From: Codonopsis lanceolata
Taxonomy: Eukaryota; Streptophyta; Magnoliopsida; Asterales; Campanulaceae
Length of the DNA stretch: 64,000 nt
Reading direction: 5' to 3'
Assembly: GCA_013146195.2 (NCBI GenBank)
Contig: CM028377.1
Location: forward strand, 23,861,980 to 23,925,979
Under the pieces are notes generated by a model. The model worked only from the letters and a program-made list of their open reading frames with translations. It did not search any database and was not told the DNA's origin. A program made the position numbers and the translations under genes. Positions 22,414 to 33,340 of this stretch are shown in pieces (position 1 is the stretch's first letter; each line of letters starts with the position of its first letter).

Positions 22414-22659
22414 GAGTTGTCTTTACCATTTGTCTATGTATTTAAGACCTTTTTAGCAATAGTCACTCGATTCGAAAAGTGCGTATTTGAGTACGAAGTA
22501 CACATTTTTTGCACGATATTGGTTCCTCTATGAATACCGTTAGTGAAGTACACATTTTTTGCACGCTATTGGTTCCTCTATGAATACTGTTAGTAGATTA
22601 ACTGTTAACTCACCATATGCGTTGCATGTGTGTTTTTTAAGGGCAAAAGTGTAACTTTC
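22414..22659 (+). repeat. Left terminal inverted repeat of the P450-carrying MULE
   Basis: It starts GAGTTGTCTTTACC and ends with AAGGGCAAAAGTGTAACTT. It contains an internal 50-base tandem duplication (22495-22544 and 22545-22594) absent from the right TIR; without it the two TIRs have equal length. Confidence 0.75.
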
Positions 22660-23000
22660 GTCTCTCTCTCTCTCTCCCTCTCTCCTCTTCGGTACGTCCA
22701 CAATGACCCCTTTTTTAAACCTCTAAAAGTTATTTTTTTCCACACTTAAGCCCACAATGGATAATTTTTTCCACACTCTATCCCTAAAATAAGTTAAGCC
22801 TCCCTCTAAGTTTGGAGGGACCTTTAGTAAAATAGTGATCCACTTTCTCTCTCTCCAATTTTCTTTTTGAACTTAAATCAAAAGCCGACCTCAAATTATT
22901 AATTTTTGAACTTCTTGTTAATGTGAAAATGATCTAGAAACATCCAGGAAACGGAAAAGGTATTTTCAATTGAAAACTGGCGGGAAATGGGAATTGTTTG
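22660..23000. other. Left cargo of the MULE before the LTR element
   Basis: A (TC)n run at about 22660-22686 is followed by AT-rich DNA. The last about 80 bases may belong to the P450 fragment that resumes at 28028, but I could not align them to the family with confidence. Confidence 0.4.
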
Positions 23001-23397
23001 TGATCACGCCACGAGAGGGGGTGCCGAAAGCCTTGTCGTTCGTGACTGGTCCGTGATGTCATCGGTCGGATATTTGACTGTTTAGTCTGCAAAGAGAGAG
23101 CACCGTTAGGGAGCTAGGAGGTTATCCCAGCTAAAGCCCTCCGATGTGAGAGTCAATAACAAGAATAATATATGCCAGAGCTCAGGCGTTCCCTCGAGCT
23201 ACCGGTGAAATAATGTATTAAGCGTGTGCAAGAGAAAGAGAGAGAGAGAGAGGTTGAGGAGTCCAGCCTCTATAATGAGGGAAGAACCCTCTATTTATAG
23301 TACTTTTATGGGCCTTTACTTACTTTGGGCTTGGGCCCTTCCTTTGCTATGAGCCTTTTGGCCAATATTTTAGGAGGTATATTTTCGGTACACATTA
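23001..23397 (-). repeat. 3' LTR of the LARD-like element
   Basis: It begins TGATCACG and ends TACACATTA, where the right copy has TACACATCA. It carries a GA microsatellite near 23231-23252 and a TATTTATA box. Confidence 0.88.
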
Positions 23398-23420
23398 ATA
23401 GCCCCTACTCCTTATTCCTT
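23398..23420 (-). other. Polypurine tract of the LARD-like element
   Basis: The minus strand reads AAGGAATAAGGAGTAGGGGC directly before the 3' LTR, a typical plus-strand primer for the element. Confidence 0.6.
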
Positions 23421-23639
23421 GATGTTTACCTCAAGGGTAAGGAGTACTATTTGCTTGTGATTCTGTCTTGTCATGCTTAGAGTTAGCGATTTCTGCTTTT
23501 GAGACCGGAGAAGGCTTTTTAACTTGACCGTTCGAACACGACATGAGGTTCTTTGCGCAGGTGCTTGAATTGACCGAGGTATGATAATTGGTGCTATGGC
23601 CTCGATTAACTGGTCTTCGGTTAAGTGAAGATCTTTAAA

Positions 23640-24080
23640 GAGAATAATAGTTTGTCCTCGCGTACCAAGGATCTTCAAGAGAATAAAAATTGGTCATCGC
23701 GTACCGAGGGTCTTCAACAAAACCAAGCCATAAGGCCATAATAAGAGAGGGTCTTCAAGAAAATAATAATTGGTCCTCGCGTACCGAGGGTCTTCAAGAA
23801 AACCAGGCCATAAGGCCATAATAAGAGAGAGTCTTCAAGAAAATAATAATTGGTCCTCGCCTACCGAGGGTCTTCAAGAAAACCAGGCCATAAGGCCATA
23901 ATAAGTGAGGGTCTTCAAGAAAATAATAATTGGTCCTCGCATACCGAGGTTCTTCAAGAAAATAATAATTGGTCCTCGCTTACCGAGGGTCTTCAAGAAA
24001 ATAATAATTGGTCCTCGTGTACCGAGGGTCTTCAAGAAAATAATAATTGGTCCTCGCGTACCGAGGGTCTTCAAGAAAAT
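23640..24080. repeat. Tandem array 1 in the LARD-like element, about 38 bases per unit
   Basis: The unit contains GTCTTCAAGAAAATAATAA, then TTGGTCCTCGCGTACCGAGG. About ten copies occur, some extended by a segment with CCATAAGGCCATAATAAG. Confidence 0.85.
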
Positions 24081-24081
24081 A

Positions 24082-24510
24082 TTGCGACCTTTCCCGTGTA
24101 CCGAGGATAAGGCCCTTGATCTCCACCTCGCGTACCAAGGATGGTAGTGAGCGTTGATGCTCTTGTTTATTGCGACCTTCCCCGTATACCGAGGATAAGG
24201 CCCTTGATCTCCACCTCGCGTATCGAGGATGGCATTGAGCGTTGACGCTCTTGTTTATTTTGACCTTCCCCGTGTACCGAGGATAAGACCCTTGATCTCC
24301 ACCTCGCGTACCGAGGATGGTATTAAGTGTTGACGCTATTGTTTATTGTGACCTTCCCCGTGTACCGAGGATAAGGCCCTTGATCTCCACCTCACGTACC
24401 GAGGATGGTATTGAGCATTGATGCTCTTGTTTATTGCGACCTTCCCCGTGTACCAAGGATGAGGCCGTTGACCCCCACCTCGCGTACCGACGATGGGAAT
24501 GGCTTCCATA
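24082..24510. repeat. Tandem array 2 in the LARD-like element, about 88 bases per unit
   Basis: Five copies of a unit containing GACCTTCCCCGTGTACCGAG, CCCTTGATCTCCACCTCG and GAGCGTTGACGCTCTTG. CGTACCGAGG is shared with array 1, so the two arrays probably arose from one sequence. Confidence 0.85.
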
Positions 24511-24849
24511 GTGGTTCATATCCAAGGTAAGAAGGAAAATTTGCTCATAATTCTTTCTTGTAATGCTAGAGATTTTACTTTGAATTCCAAGAGAGTTTAT
24601 GTAGTCGAATTTTGAACCTTGGCGAGGAACCTGTGTGTATAATTGACCCTTTGATATGATTCCTCCTCAGCTTTGTGATGGTTTTTGAGATAAAAGTGTT
24701 CTTTGGTTGACGAGATCTTCCAGAAAAGTGGCCCAAAAAGTCATAATAAGACTTGTCCTTGGCGTGGCGAGGACTTTCAAGAAAACCGAGCTATATGATG
24801 CTGCGTGATATGAAACTCAATAGGAGTATGATATCGATCCTCAATAATA

Positions 24850-25410
24850 ATATAAAGCTCAGGCATTGGCGCGAGAGTGGCGTGCACGGACACGAAAATG
24901 ATATGAAGCTCGGGTATTGGCGTAAGCGTGGCGTGCTCGGGCATGAGAATAATATGAAGCTCAGGCATTGGCGCGAGCGTGGCATGCTCGGGCACGAGAA
25001 TATTATGAAGCTCGAGAATTGGTGCGAGCGTGGCGTGCTCGGGCACGAGAATAATATGAAGCTCAGGCATTGGCGCGAGTGTGGCATGCTCGGGCACAAG
25101 AATGATATGAAGCTCGGGCATTGGCGCGAGCGTGGCGTGCACGGGCACAAGAATGATATGAAGCTCGGGCATTGGCGCGAGCGTGGCGTGCACGGGAACG
25201 AGAATGATATAAAGCTCGGGCATTAGCGCGAGTGTGGCGTGCACGGGTACGAGAATGATATGAAACTCGGGCATTGGTGCGAGCGTGGCGTGCACGGGCA
25301 CGAGAATGATATGAAGCTCTGGCATTGGCGCGAGCGTGGCATGCACGGGCACGAAAATGATATGAAGCTCGGGCATTGGCACGAGCATGGCGTGCACGAC
25401 ACGAAAATGA
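24850..25410. repeat. Tandem array 3 in the LARD-like element, 51 bases per unit
   Basis: About eleven copies of a 51-base unit containing ATATGAAGCTCGGGCATTGG, then GCGAGCGTGGCGTGC. Because 51 is a multiple of three, frames stay open on both strands as a 17-residue repeat. This is a property of the array, not evidence for a protein. Confidence 0.9.
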
Positions 25411-25439
25411 TATGAGGCTTAGCCGCGAGTTAGATGAGC

Positions 25440-27060
25440 TCGGGCATTGGCCTAGATATGGAGAGTGAGGACCTTTCAAATAGTAGTCTTTATCATCATC
25501 GACGATCTAATATGGATGAAGATGTCATGTAAATAACTATTGTGGCCGTCGTGGGGCTTTGTCATATAAGAGTGCTGTAGGATCTCATCAGCCATGGTAG
25601 TAGTAGCCCCCCACTTCTTGAGCGTAGGAGCATCCCCGTAGATCGAGAAATAGTAAAGATTTCTATTTGTTTCAAGCCTCAATAGCAGCCCCCTAGTTAA
25701 CTATTGTTATTAACTGGGCAATAATAAATCAATAAATGTCTTGGCTTCCCGTAATGATGTAGTTCTAGATTTGGTGAAATAATGTATTTCGAAATCTTCC
25801 TTGTGAATAATCATGTAATAGAGGGACACATATGCTCGTGGTTTTTTAGGCTATGTCAGTTTGTATTTTATACCTGACAATTTTGGAAGCATCATTGCGA
25901 ATCAAGCATGTTCCATGTTTAACTAGAATGTGTATTATGAATTTATCCTTGCGTAAATAAGAAAGTAATCATATTCACATTTAATCCAAATAGCAGCAAA
26001 TAACCGTAGCTATTGTACAAGAAAAGGATCATGTTTCTTCACAAATATTTTAGTTATGCAGTACTTGTAATAATTCGAGCATGGTGGTCGTATAAGATAA
26101 GATTGTATAAGTATGTGCATATTATACGAGGATAAATAATGGTGGCGACACTTCGCCTTACAATTTGTTGTTTATTGAACGCGTGAAATTAAAGGATCAT
26201 GCAAGCATATCATGCTAACATAGTATAACTAGACTAGGCGTGCACGCCGAGTAAATAACATAAAACAGTTAGTCCACGAGTTTCACGTAGACAACTTTTC
26301 GACTTATTGATATGAATAGACGATCGTATAGCTTGACATAAATTAATTTCAATTTGCATGTCATGTTTATCAAAAACAAGCAAGCTTGTACCATACTTAA
26401 TTCTCACGCTATGCCGACAAAAGTTAAATAATATAATATTTAAGTTGACGAGACTAACGAGCTCGTGTTCATTTAATTGAGATAATGTTATCAAAATTGT
26501 AAGAAAATATTTTCACTCATTACGAGGAGTGTTAAAGCATTTTATCGTATTATATCATCAAATAGTTACATACAATAAATCATACTTGTCGTACAATTTC
26601 AGCTCATCACATAATTTTAGCTCGTAATAATGTTTTTAGCTCATAATGCAACCTCAGCTCGACATATATTTTTAGATTGCTAGTCAATATCTCGCTCATT
26701 CTATACATTAGCTTTGTGTATTTATTTATCATCAGTCGGTCAACATCTTCTTCTTATTTATTTTATTATATATTAATATATTATTGTAACATGTTTTCAT
26801 AAATAATGAATGAAAGACGAAGCAATAATTGTATGCTGATATGTATATTAAGAAAATTTTGTAATATAATATTTGCACTAGTCATGTAAATTGTTCAAGC
26901 AAAGCTTCACACGTATACCTTTACTCCAGAAAAACAGCATGGTTAGTTTGTGTGTTGTTATGGAAATATCATAACTCATAAGGGACCACATAATGATGAA
27001 TTGTATTCATCATGAATTACTATCACAGTGACAGGTTCGGCAGCAAAGTCAACAATATTA
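25440..27060. other. AT-rich interior of the LARD-like element
   Basis: No recognisable gene, domain or repeat array. Scattered short frames have no similarity I can name. Confidence 0.55.
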
Positions 27061-27600
27061 GGCAAAGAAACAAAGGGTAGGAACAATGACACCTGATGGA
27101 GCAGTGGAAGACAACACGTTAACTCTAAGCGATGGGAACGTGGCCGACGAGTCAAGCGATGGTGAAGCTTCCAGCTGCTTTCCGCAGCGCATGGAGGAGC
27201 GTGGCTGCTTCGTTTGTGGCGATTTTGGCGGCGTTGAACTCGTATCTTCTAGACGCAGCTGATGGTGGTGTTGCTTTTCATTTTCGAGTGCTGGAAGGGT
27301 CAGCTTTGCTTGACCAAAGAGCTACCGGCGTGGCATAGTATAGTTCCGCCTCTGGCAGCTTTAGGTGGCGCATGTGGGTGTGGTGGAGGTCCGATGGTAG
27401 TGGCTTTGGTGTCGTTGGACTCGTCTTATGAAGGGAATAAAGGTGTAGCGTCAGAATGTAGTTCCGTTTTTGTTTTCTTCATCAAGCTCGCATGCATACA
27501 GTTGGTGTGTTTGTGTTCGTTGGTGGTGTTCCGGCACCCTTAGAACAGAGCTCCATTGAGGTTAACGGAGTCAGTGACTAGAGAGAAATGAAATGAAGTC
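27060..27600 (-). other. Leader-side interior of the LARD-like element
   Basis: A GC-richer stretch directly downstream of the primer site on the element's own strand, where gag would stand in an autonomous relative. Open frames are short and show no gag motif. Confidence 0.45.
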
Positions 27601-27601
27601 G

Positions 27602-27619
27602 TTCCCGGCAATGGAACCA
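27602..27619 (-). other. Primer binding site, tRNA-Glu type
   Basis: The minus strand reads TGGTTCCATTGCCGGGAA two bases inside the 5' LTR. It matches the complement of the plant tRNA-Glu 3' end at all but one of the first 17 positions. Confidence 0.7.
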
Positions 27620-27621
27620 CT

Positions 27622-27847
27622 TGATCACGTCATGAAAGGGGGGTGCCGAAAGCCTCATCGCACATGACTGGTCCGTGATGTCATCGGTCGGATATCTGGC
27701 TGTTTAGTCTGCAAAGAGAGAGCACCATTAGGGAGCTGGGAGGTTATCCCAACTAAAGCCCTCCGTGTGAGAGTCAATAACAAGGATAATATATGCTCGA
27801 GCTCGTGCTCCCTCGAGCTACCGGTGAAATAATGTATTGAGCGTGTG

Positions 27848-27883
<36 letters not shown>

Positions 27884-28022
27884 TGAGGAGTCCAACCTAA
27901 TGAGGGAAGACCCCTCTATATATACTACTCTTATGGGCCTTTACTTACTTTGGGCTTGGGCCCTTCCTTTGCTATGGGCCTTTTGGCCAATACTTTAGGG
28001 GGTATATTTTCGGTACACATCA
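27622..28022 (-). repeat. 5' LTR of the LARD-like element
   Basis: It begins TGATCACG and ends TACACATCA on the plus strand, followed by the target duplication GTTTG. The GA run near 27849-27880 is longer than in the other LTR. Confidence 0.88.
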
Positions 28023-28027
28023 GTTTG

Positions 28028-28290
28028 AAAAAGGCAGATTCACATTGGATTAGGAGCGGATCTAACATGCATCACATGATGTACTTTATACCATTTGGTG
28101 CTGGGAGAAGGTCTTGTCCTGGGATCAATTATGCATTATCCAATATTTTGCATTACCAAACTTACTTTACCATTTCGATTGGAGTCTCCCACATGGAATG
28201 GGCAGAGCTTAGACATGACTTTTCTGCTGAGACTTTTCTGCGGAAAAAAAATGGTGATAGCTTTTCTGAACCGATGGAGATGTAGTAAAT
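28028..28290 (+). pseudogene. Cytochrome P450 heme-binding region fragment
   Basis: The stretch encodes MYFIPFGAGRRSCPGINYA; the canonical FGxGRxxCxG heme-ligand motif is at 28094-28123 with the Cys codon at 28115-28117. P450s of the CYP71 clan end in this way. After it the family C-terminus is only visible by changing frame (SLDMT near 28207). No I-helix, K-helix or N-terminal anchor is present. The fragment lies between two retroelements inside the MULE, so it is a captured or broken exon, not a working gene. Confidence 0.75.
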
Positions 28291-28310
28291 CGGATGGTGA
28301 AAATGATGAT

Positions 28311-28544
28311 TCGATGGAGATGTATGTGTCAGTGTATGATGCTTCATTCATGTGTCATTCTATTTGAAGTAACAATATTCCTACGATAATTAGGACATCT
28401 TGTATATTTTAGGAGATATTGTAGAGATTTGGTTGACCTTGTACATCACGTCTCTTTTTCGTTTTAGGGTTGTAATTAGGGTTGTATATACTTTTTCTCA
28501 CTCAATGAAAGAAACAAGTTTTCGATCCTATATTTAATTTTATA
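28311..28544 (+). repeat. 5' LTR of copia element 2
   Basis: It aligns with 32981-33214. It ends TTTTATA directly before the primer site; the right LTR ends TTTTACA. Confidence 0.8.
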
Positions 28545-28556
28545 TGGTATCAGAGC
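28545..28556 (+). other. Primer binding site, initiator tRNA-Met
   Basis: TGGTATCAGAGC, the usual plant copia primer site, directly after the 5' LTR. Confidence 0.9.
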
Positions 28557-28634
28557 ATGTTTTTCATTAATCTAACCCTAAAACCCACCCTTGCCATCTA
28601 GCTTTAGTCGTCGCCCTCCTTGCAGTTGTTCATC

Positions 28635-29500
28635 ATGACTAAACTTCACAAGGACAAGGCTATTGCAACGACTTCCACTCCCACCACCGTGGACGTGATG
28701 TCCCCCTTTTACATCCATGCTTCAAATAATTCTGGCCAACTCTATGTTAGTGATCTCCTTGGCGATGGAAACTATGGTGATTGGGCTGATGAGATGAGCA
28801 ACACCCTATTTGCTAAAAATAAAATAGGTTTCGTTGATGGCTTGATCCCGAAGCCTGAAGCCCGAAGAGGACTCGTTGAACTTAATGCTATGGAAGAAGT
28901 GCAACGCAATGGTGAAGGGATGGTTGAGCACGGCTATGGAGAAGGAAATAAGGAATAGCGTGAAGCACATCAAGACTGCAACAGAAGTTTGGTGTGATCT
29001 TAAAGAAAGGTTTCGGAAGGAGAGTGCACCAAAGGCGTACGATTTGAAATGTACATTGACACAGACCTGATAGAAGAATTTTTCGGTTTCAGCGTACTAT
29101 ACCAAATTGAAGGGACTTTAGGACGAGATATAGTTTGCCTCTCCTATGCCTAAGTGTACTTGTGGTAAGTGCATATGTGAAATACCCAAGCAACTCATAA
29201 TGATGCGTGAGAAGGAGCAACTTTATGAGTTTCTAATGGGTTTAGACGATGCATTTGGGACTGTGAAGACACAGATTTTAAGCACAAAACATATTCCATC
29301 TATTGGTTCAACATACTATCTTGTAGCACATGACGAGCAACAACGCCATATTACGACATCTCATAAGCATGAGATAAAAGCCGCGGATTTTCAAGCTCAG
29401 TCTCATCGGCGTACCGAGGAAGAGGGGAGCGAACAGAAAAGAGTAGGACGAGACAAATACAGTCATTGTGGCAAAAAAAAAAAAGACAGTCCGTAGAAAA
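28635..29500 (+). pseudogene. Copia element 2 gag (broken)
   Basis: It starts at the ATG 28635. The first part shows YIHASNNSGQLYVSDLLGD, then NYGDWADEM and KNKIGFVDGLI, the N-terminal gag core of plant copia elements. It continues in another frame at 28876-29070 (EVWCDLKERF) and at 29146-29496 (LYEFLMGLDDAF). A zinc knuckle is not clearly preserved; a CG-K motif and a poly-Lys run occur at the end. Confidence 0.8.
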
Positions 29501-29732
29501 TTGTTACAAAATTATTGGGTATCCATGGGATAATTCACCCTGAAATGATATGAAGAAGGGTGAACAAAAGGTGAGTCCTAAGGCAGCCAATGCAGGATTA
29601 CAGCCAAGCCAACTTTCAGGTTTGACACCATCACAGTATGCAAAACTAATCTAGTACATCAGCAGAGAAGGTGCAGCAGAAGATGCTACTTCATTCACTA
29701 TTTCACTCGGACAGAATCAGCCAACTGCTCAC

Positions 29733-30074
29733 ATGGAGGGTAAGTTTCATCTTGATGAGCCCTGGGTGATTGATTCTAGAGCTACAGAACATATTACTTA
29801 TGATGAGAGGATCTTAGAGGAGCAAATGAAACTGGACTATGGGATGCAAGTCAGAATACCTAATGGAGACAGTGTTTTTGTGAAAAGGGTTAGCAAAGCA
29901 TGTTTTCCAAATGGTTTAAAAGTTCAAAATGCTTTGAATGTTCTAGACTTTAAGTGCAATGTACTTTCAGTGAGAAAATTAACGAAAGATTTTAATTGTG
30001 CACTTATATTTTTCTCGGATTTTTGTGTTATACAAGACTTACCTACGAGAAACCTAATTGGATTGGGTAAATGA
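29733..30074 (+). pseudogene. Copia element 2 protease
   Basis: An open stretch with WVIDSRATEHIT near 29761, the position of the copia DSGATxH active site. Here the Gly of DSG is replaced by Arg, which should inactivate the enzyme. The downstream LxNVLxVPxLxxNLLS-type block is present as NALNVLDFKCNVLSV. Confidence 0.8.
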
Positions 30075-30129
30075 TGCGATGGTCTATATTGCTTGGAGTC
30101 TGTGAAGACCGAGGGAACCCATTCAGCTT

Positions 30130-30918
30130 TTTAGTTAAGTCGAAAGTTTGGCACACGAGATTGGGTCATGCCTCAAACACTGCACTTCAGCATGTTTAAG
30201 CCTTTAACAAAGATTTCAGGTCTAGCAATAGTATTTGTGAACCTTGTATGCGAGCAAAGGAGACTCGAGCTCCCTTCCCTACTAGCAGTATTAAAACTAG
30301 TTCGTGTTTTGAATTAATACACTGTGATATTTGGGGAGGTTACCTGCTTCTTTTTCAGGTTCCCACTATTTCATGTCCATTGTTGATGATTATAGTCGTG
30401 GAGTTTGGGTGTACTTGATAAAACATAAATCCGAGGTGAGTCACCACCTAACCAGCTTTTGTAATATGGTCAAAACCCAATTTCGAAAAGCTGCTAAGAG
30501 AATTAGGAGTGACAATGGGGATGAATTTCAGTCCAATTACATGATAGACTATTATGCCACTCACAAAATTATTTTTGAGACATCTTGCACCGACACACCC
30601 TAACAAAATGGGGTAGTGGATAGAAAACATAGGCATATTCTTGAGGTTGCTAGAGCTTTGCAATTTCAAGCTAGCTTACTTATTAAGTTTTGGGGTGAAT
30701 GTGTCTTGACAGCCACATACCTCATAAATAGGTTGCCTTATAAGGTTATTGGACACAAAACTCCTTTTGAGATTTTGTTTAACATGAAACCTACATATGA
30801 TCGTCATCGTATTTTTGGGTGTCCTGTATATGCAAAGGATAACAAGAAGGGGCAAGACAAGTTCAGTAAAAGGGGGAGACCTTGTGTGTTTGTTGGATAT
30901 CCCTATGCTCAAAAGTGA
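30130..30918 (+). pseudogene. Copia element 2 integrase (broken)
   Basis: An HHCC zinc-finger region lies at 30150-30255 (ending CEPC), then the core: CDIW near 30322, MSIVDDYSRGVWVYL at 30373-30417, RSDNGDEF near 30507, and the Glu-containing block after DTP, where QQNG is interrupted by a TAA at 30601. The FGCPVYAK and FVGYP motifs close the domain before a stop at 30918. Confidence 0.83.
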
Positions 30919-31499
30919 TATCTTGGCTATGATGTTGAAAACAACAAAATCCTCATTTCCAGGGATATTGTTTTCGCTGAAGATATTTTTCCTTTCAAGG
31001 CAACCACTACTAAGAGTGCTCAGCAACCAAGGCCACTGATACAGAAACTAGGTTCAGTACACTTAGATGATGAAAAGCTGCAACAAATATTTTATGAATC
31101 CATCGGTTCGGATGCCTCAGTAGATGATACTTCCTTCACTACTTCACCTGCAGCAGTTCCTAATCCCACATAAACAGATTTACCGAATACTACCCAATCT
31201 GCAATTCCTTCAGGGCAGCGACAGGTTCCTTCAGGACAAAGGGAAATTGATATGTAAGGGTTACGTCGTAGCCATCGAGTGCCAACAAAGCCTAAGCATC
31301 TTGATGATTTTGTTACTGTTCTTTCGCCATCTATAGACCATCCGCAACCCACCACCAGTCCAGGAACCTCTACGGTACTTCCTTTATCTCATTATGTCTA
31401 TTATGAAAAAATTTCTTCTGCTCATAAAATATTTCTTGTGGCCATCACTTCTCATGATGAGCCAAATAATTTTCATCAAGCAGCAAAACATCCACATTA

Positions 31500-32247
31500 G
31501 CGGGATGTGATGAAAAAGGAGATACAAGCCTTGGAAGAAAATCAGACATGGTTACTATAGCAATTACCCCCAGCAAGAAAATTGTAGATTCTAAGTGGGT
31601 CTAAAAGATTAAGTATCGGCTAGATGGTGAAATTGAAAGGTATAAGGCACGCCTGGTGGCCAAGGGTTTCAAGCAGGTTGAAGGCATTGATTTCCATGAC
31701 ACTTTTACTCCTGTTGCCAAGCTTGTTACTGTGTGCAGTGTGCTCGTTGTGGCTTTGAAAAAGAACTGGTTGATTCATTAAGATATTAATAATGCTTTTC
31801 TTCACAGTGATTTGAAGGAAGATGTTTACATGAAGATACCTCAGGGTTTTGCAAAGCAAAGGGGTGGCAAGAGTGTGTAAGCTACACAAGTCTCTATACG
31901 GTCTCAAACAAGCATCTCGTAATTGGTATCACAAGTTTATGAAGGCTTTGCTTGATATTGGTTTTCGGAAATCTCATGCAGAAAACACCTTGTTCATTTT
32001 CAAACAAGGTAGCATATTTGTCTGTGCTCTCATATATGTCAATGACGTTATTTTGGCTGGGAATGATATTGATAGGATTAATACTGGCAAGGGTCATCTT
32101 AATGATCAATTTAGTATTAAAGATTTGGGGCCATTAAAGTATTTTCTCGGGATAGAGGTTGCTCACTCGCCACAGGGCCTTGTTGTGAGTCAGTGGAAGT
32201 ACACCCTCGACATTTTAGAAGCCGGGGTTACAAAGGGGTCGACCTAG
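31500..32247 (+). pseudogene. Copia element 2 reverse transcriptase, YVDD changed to YVND
   Basis: Motifs in order: ARLVAKGFKQVEGIDFHDTF near 31650-31710, NAFLHSDLKEDVYM near 31790, SLYGLKQASRNWY near 31890, then ALIYVNDVILAGND at 32024-32065. The first catalytic Asp of YVDD is Asn (codon 32041-32043). KYFLGIEVA follows near 32140. A stop at 32247 separates it from RNase H. Confidence 0.85.
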
Positions 32248-32269
32248 TTCCTTAACGATGTAACAAAAC

Positions 32270-32970
32270 TTGTGGTTGGACACTAACACTGATAGCCCCG
32301 CTGTGGATGCGGTGCAATATCATCACTTAATTGGGAGGTTATTGTATTTAACTATGACACGACCTGACATTTTTCTTGCCATTAACGTGCTCAGTCAGTT
32401 TGTCTTCAATCCTCACCGTTCCTACACGGATGCTGTTACTTGTGTGCTTCAGTTTCTGAAATCCATTCCAGGTCAAGGCCCTTTTCTTCCAGCCGATGGT
32501 GACTCAGTTTTAGCCGCTTATTGCGACGTTGATTGGGGTGGTTGTCCCATGTCTCGATGTTCTCTCACGATTTATTTTATATCCGCTGGTGGCGCACAAA
32601 AAAACGACATGTGGTTTCTCGCTCCTTCGCCGAAGCTGAGTACAGGGCTATGGCGGCAACGGTTAGTGAACTCTTATGGGTAAGATGGTTATTTCTTGAT
32701 CTTGGCACGCCCCAACACAGGGATACCCCACTATTCTGTGATAACCAAGTTGCCATACACATTGCCAAAAACTCTGTTTTTCATGAACTGACAAAACATG
32801 TTGAGATGGATTGTTATTTTGTTCGTGAACAAGTGGAATCTCGTGTCATTGAACCTCATTACATCACCACGATGAACTAGGTTGCTGACGTCTTTATCAA
32901 GACCCTTGGAGCAGACCAATTTCATTTTCTGGTTGGCAAGCTGGGGGTTTGTGATCTGCACCGTCCAACT
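32270..32970 (+). pseudogene. Copia element 2 RNase H (broken)
   Basis: LIGRLLYLTMTRPDIFLAIN near 32320 and the AYCDVDWGG box near 32515 begin the domain. After a frame change, KKRHVVSRSFAEAEYRAMAA and LFCDNQVAIHIAKN then the FVREQVE end follow. A TAG at 32878 interrupts the last part. Confidence 0.83.
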
Positions 32971-32971
32971 T

Positions 32972-32980
32972 GAGGGGGAG
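32972..32980 (+). other. Polypurine tract of copia element 2
   Basis: GAGGGGGAG directly before the 3' LTR. Confidence 0.75.
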
Positions 32981-33214
32981 TCATAGAGATGTAGCAGTGT
33001 ATTCTGCTTCATTCCCTATGTCATTATATTTGCAGTAACAAGATTCCTACTATAATTAGGATATCTTGTATATATTTTAGGAGATATTGTAGAGATTTGG
33101 TTGACCTTGTACATCATGTCTCTTTTTCGTTTTAGGGTTGTAGTTAGGGTTGTATATATACTTTTTCTCACTCAATGAAAGAAACAAGTGTTTGATCCTA
33201 TATTTAATTTTACA
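32981..33214 (+). repeat. 3' LTR of copia element 2
   Basis: It aligns over its full length with 28311-28544 and ends TTTTACA. Confidence 0.8.
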
Positions 33215-33340
33215 GGAATGGGTTGTTAGTGAGAAACTGAGAATCAATAATTGCAAAAAAAATATCATTTAACCCCCCATTAAGTATGATAATTTACACA
33301 TGGGTATATGTATACGCTGAGAGATGAGACACTGATAGAA

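Larger units (their letters stand above)
23001..28022 (-). mobile_element. Complete non-autonomous LTR retrotransposon (LARD-like)
   Basis: Direct repeats of 397 and 401 bases (23001-23397 and 27622-28022) bound the element, and GTTTG stands on both sides (22996-23000 and 28023-28027). The primer site next to the right LTR and the purine tract next to the left LTR put transcription on the minus strand. The 4.2-kb interior has no gag or pol. It consists of three tandem arrays and AT-rich DNA, which fits a large retrotransposon derivative mobilised in trans. The LTRs differ mainly by substitutions and a longer GA run in the right copy. Confidence 0.88.
28311..33214 (+). mobile_element. Copia element 2, complete but decayed
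   Basis: Two LTRs of 234 bases (28311-28544 and 32981-33214), about nine tenths identical, enclose primer site, gag, protease, integrase, RT, RNase H and polypurine tract, the copia order. Stops and frame changes occur in every domain. No 5-bp target duplication is visible, and the LTRs start with TC, not TG, so the outer ends have been altered or are misplaced by a few bases. Confidence 0.88.

Noticed and set aside
23640..24510. Regular direct repeats that look CRISPR-like
   Set aside because: Units are contiguous tandem copies without unique spacers, lie between retrotransposon LTRs and are in a plant genome.
24753..25479. Long open frames of 119-206 residues on both strands
   Set aside because: They are read-through of a 51-base tandem repeat; the residue repeat of 17 follows from the DNA unit, not from a protein family.
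28028..28290. Cytochrome P450 gene
   Set aside because: Only the heme-binding stretch is present, the following part is frameshifted, and both sides are transposon sequence; called a fragment.
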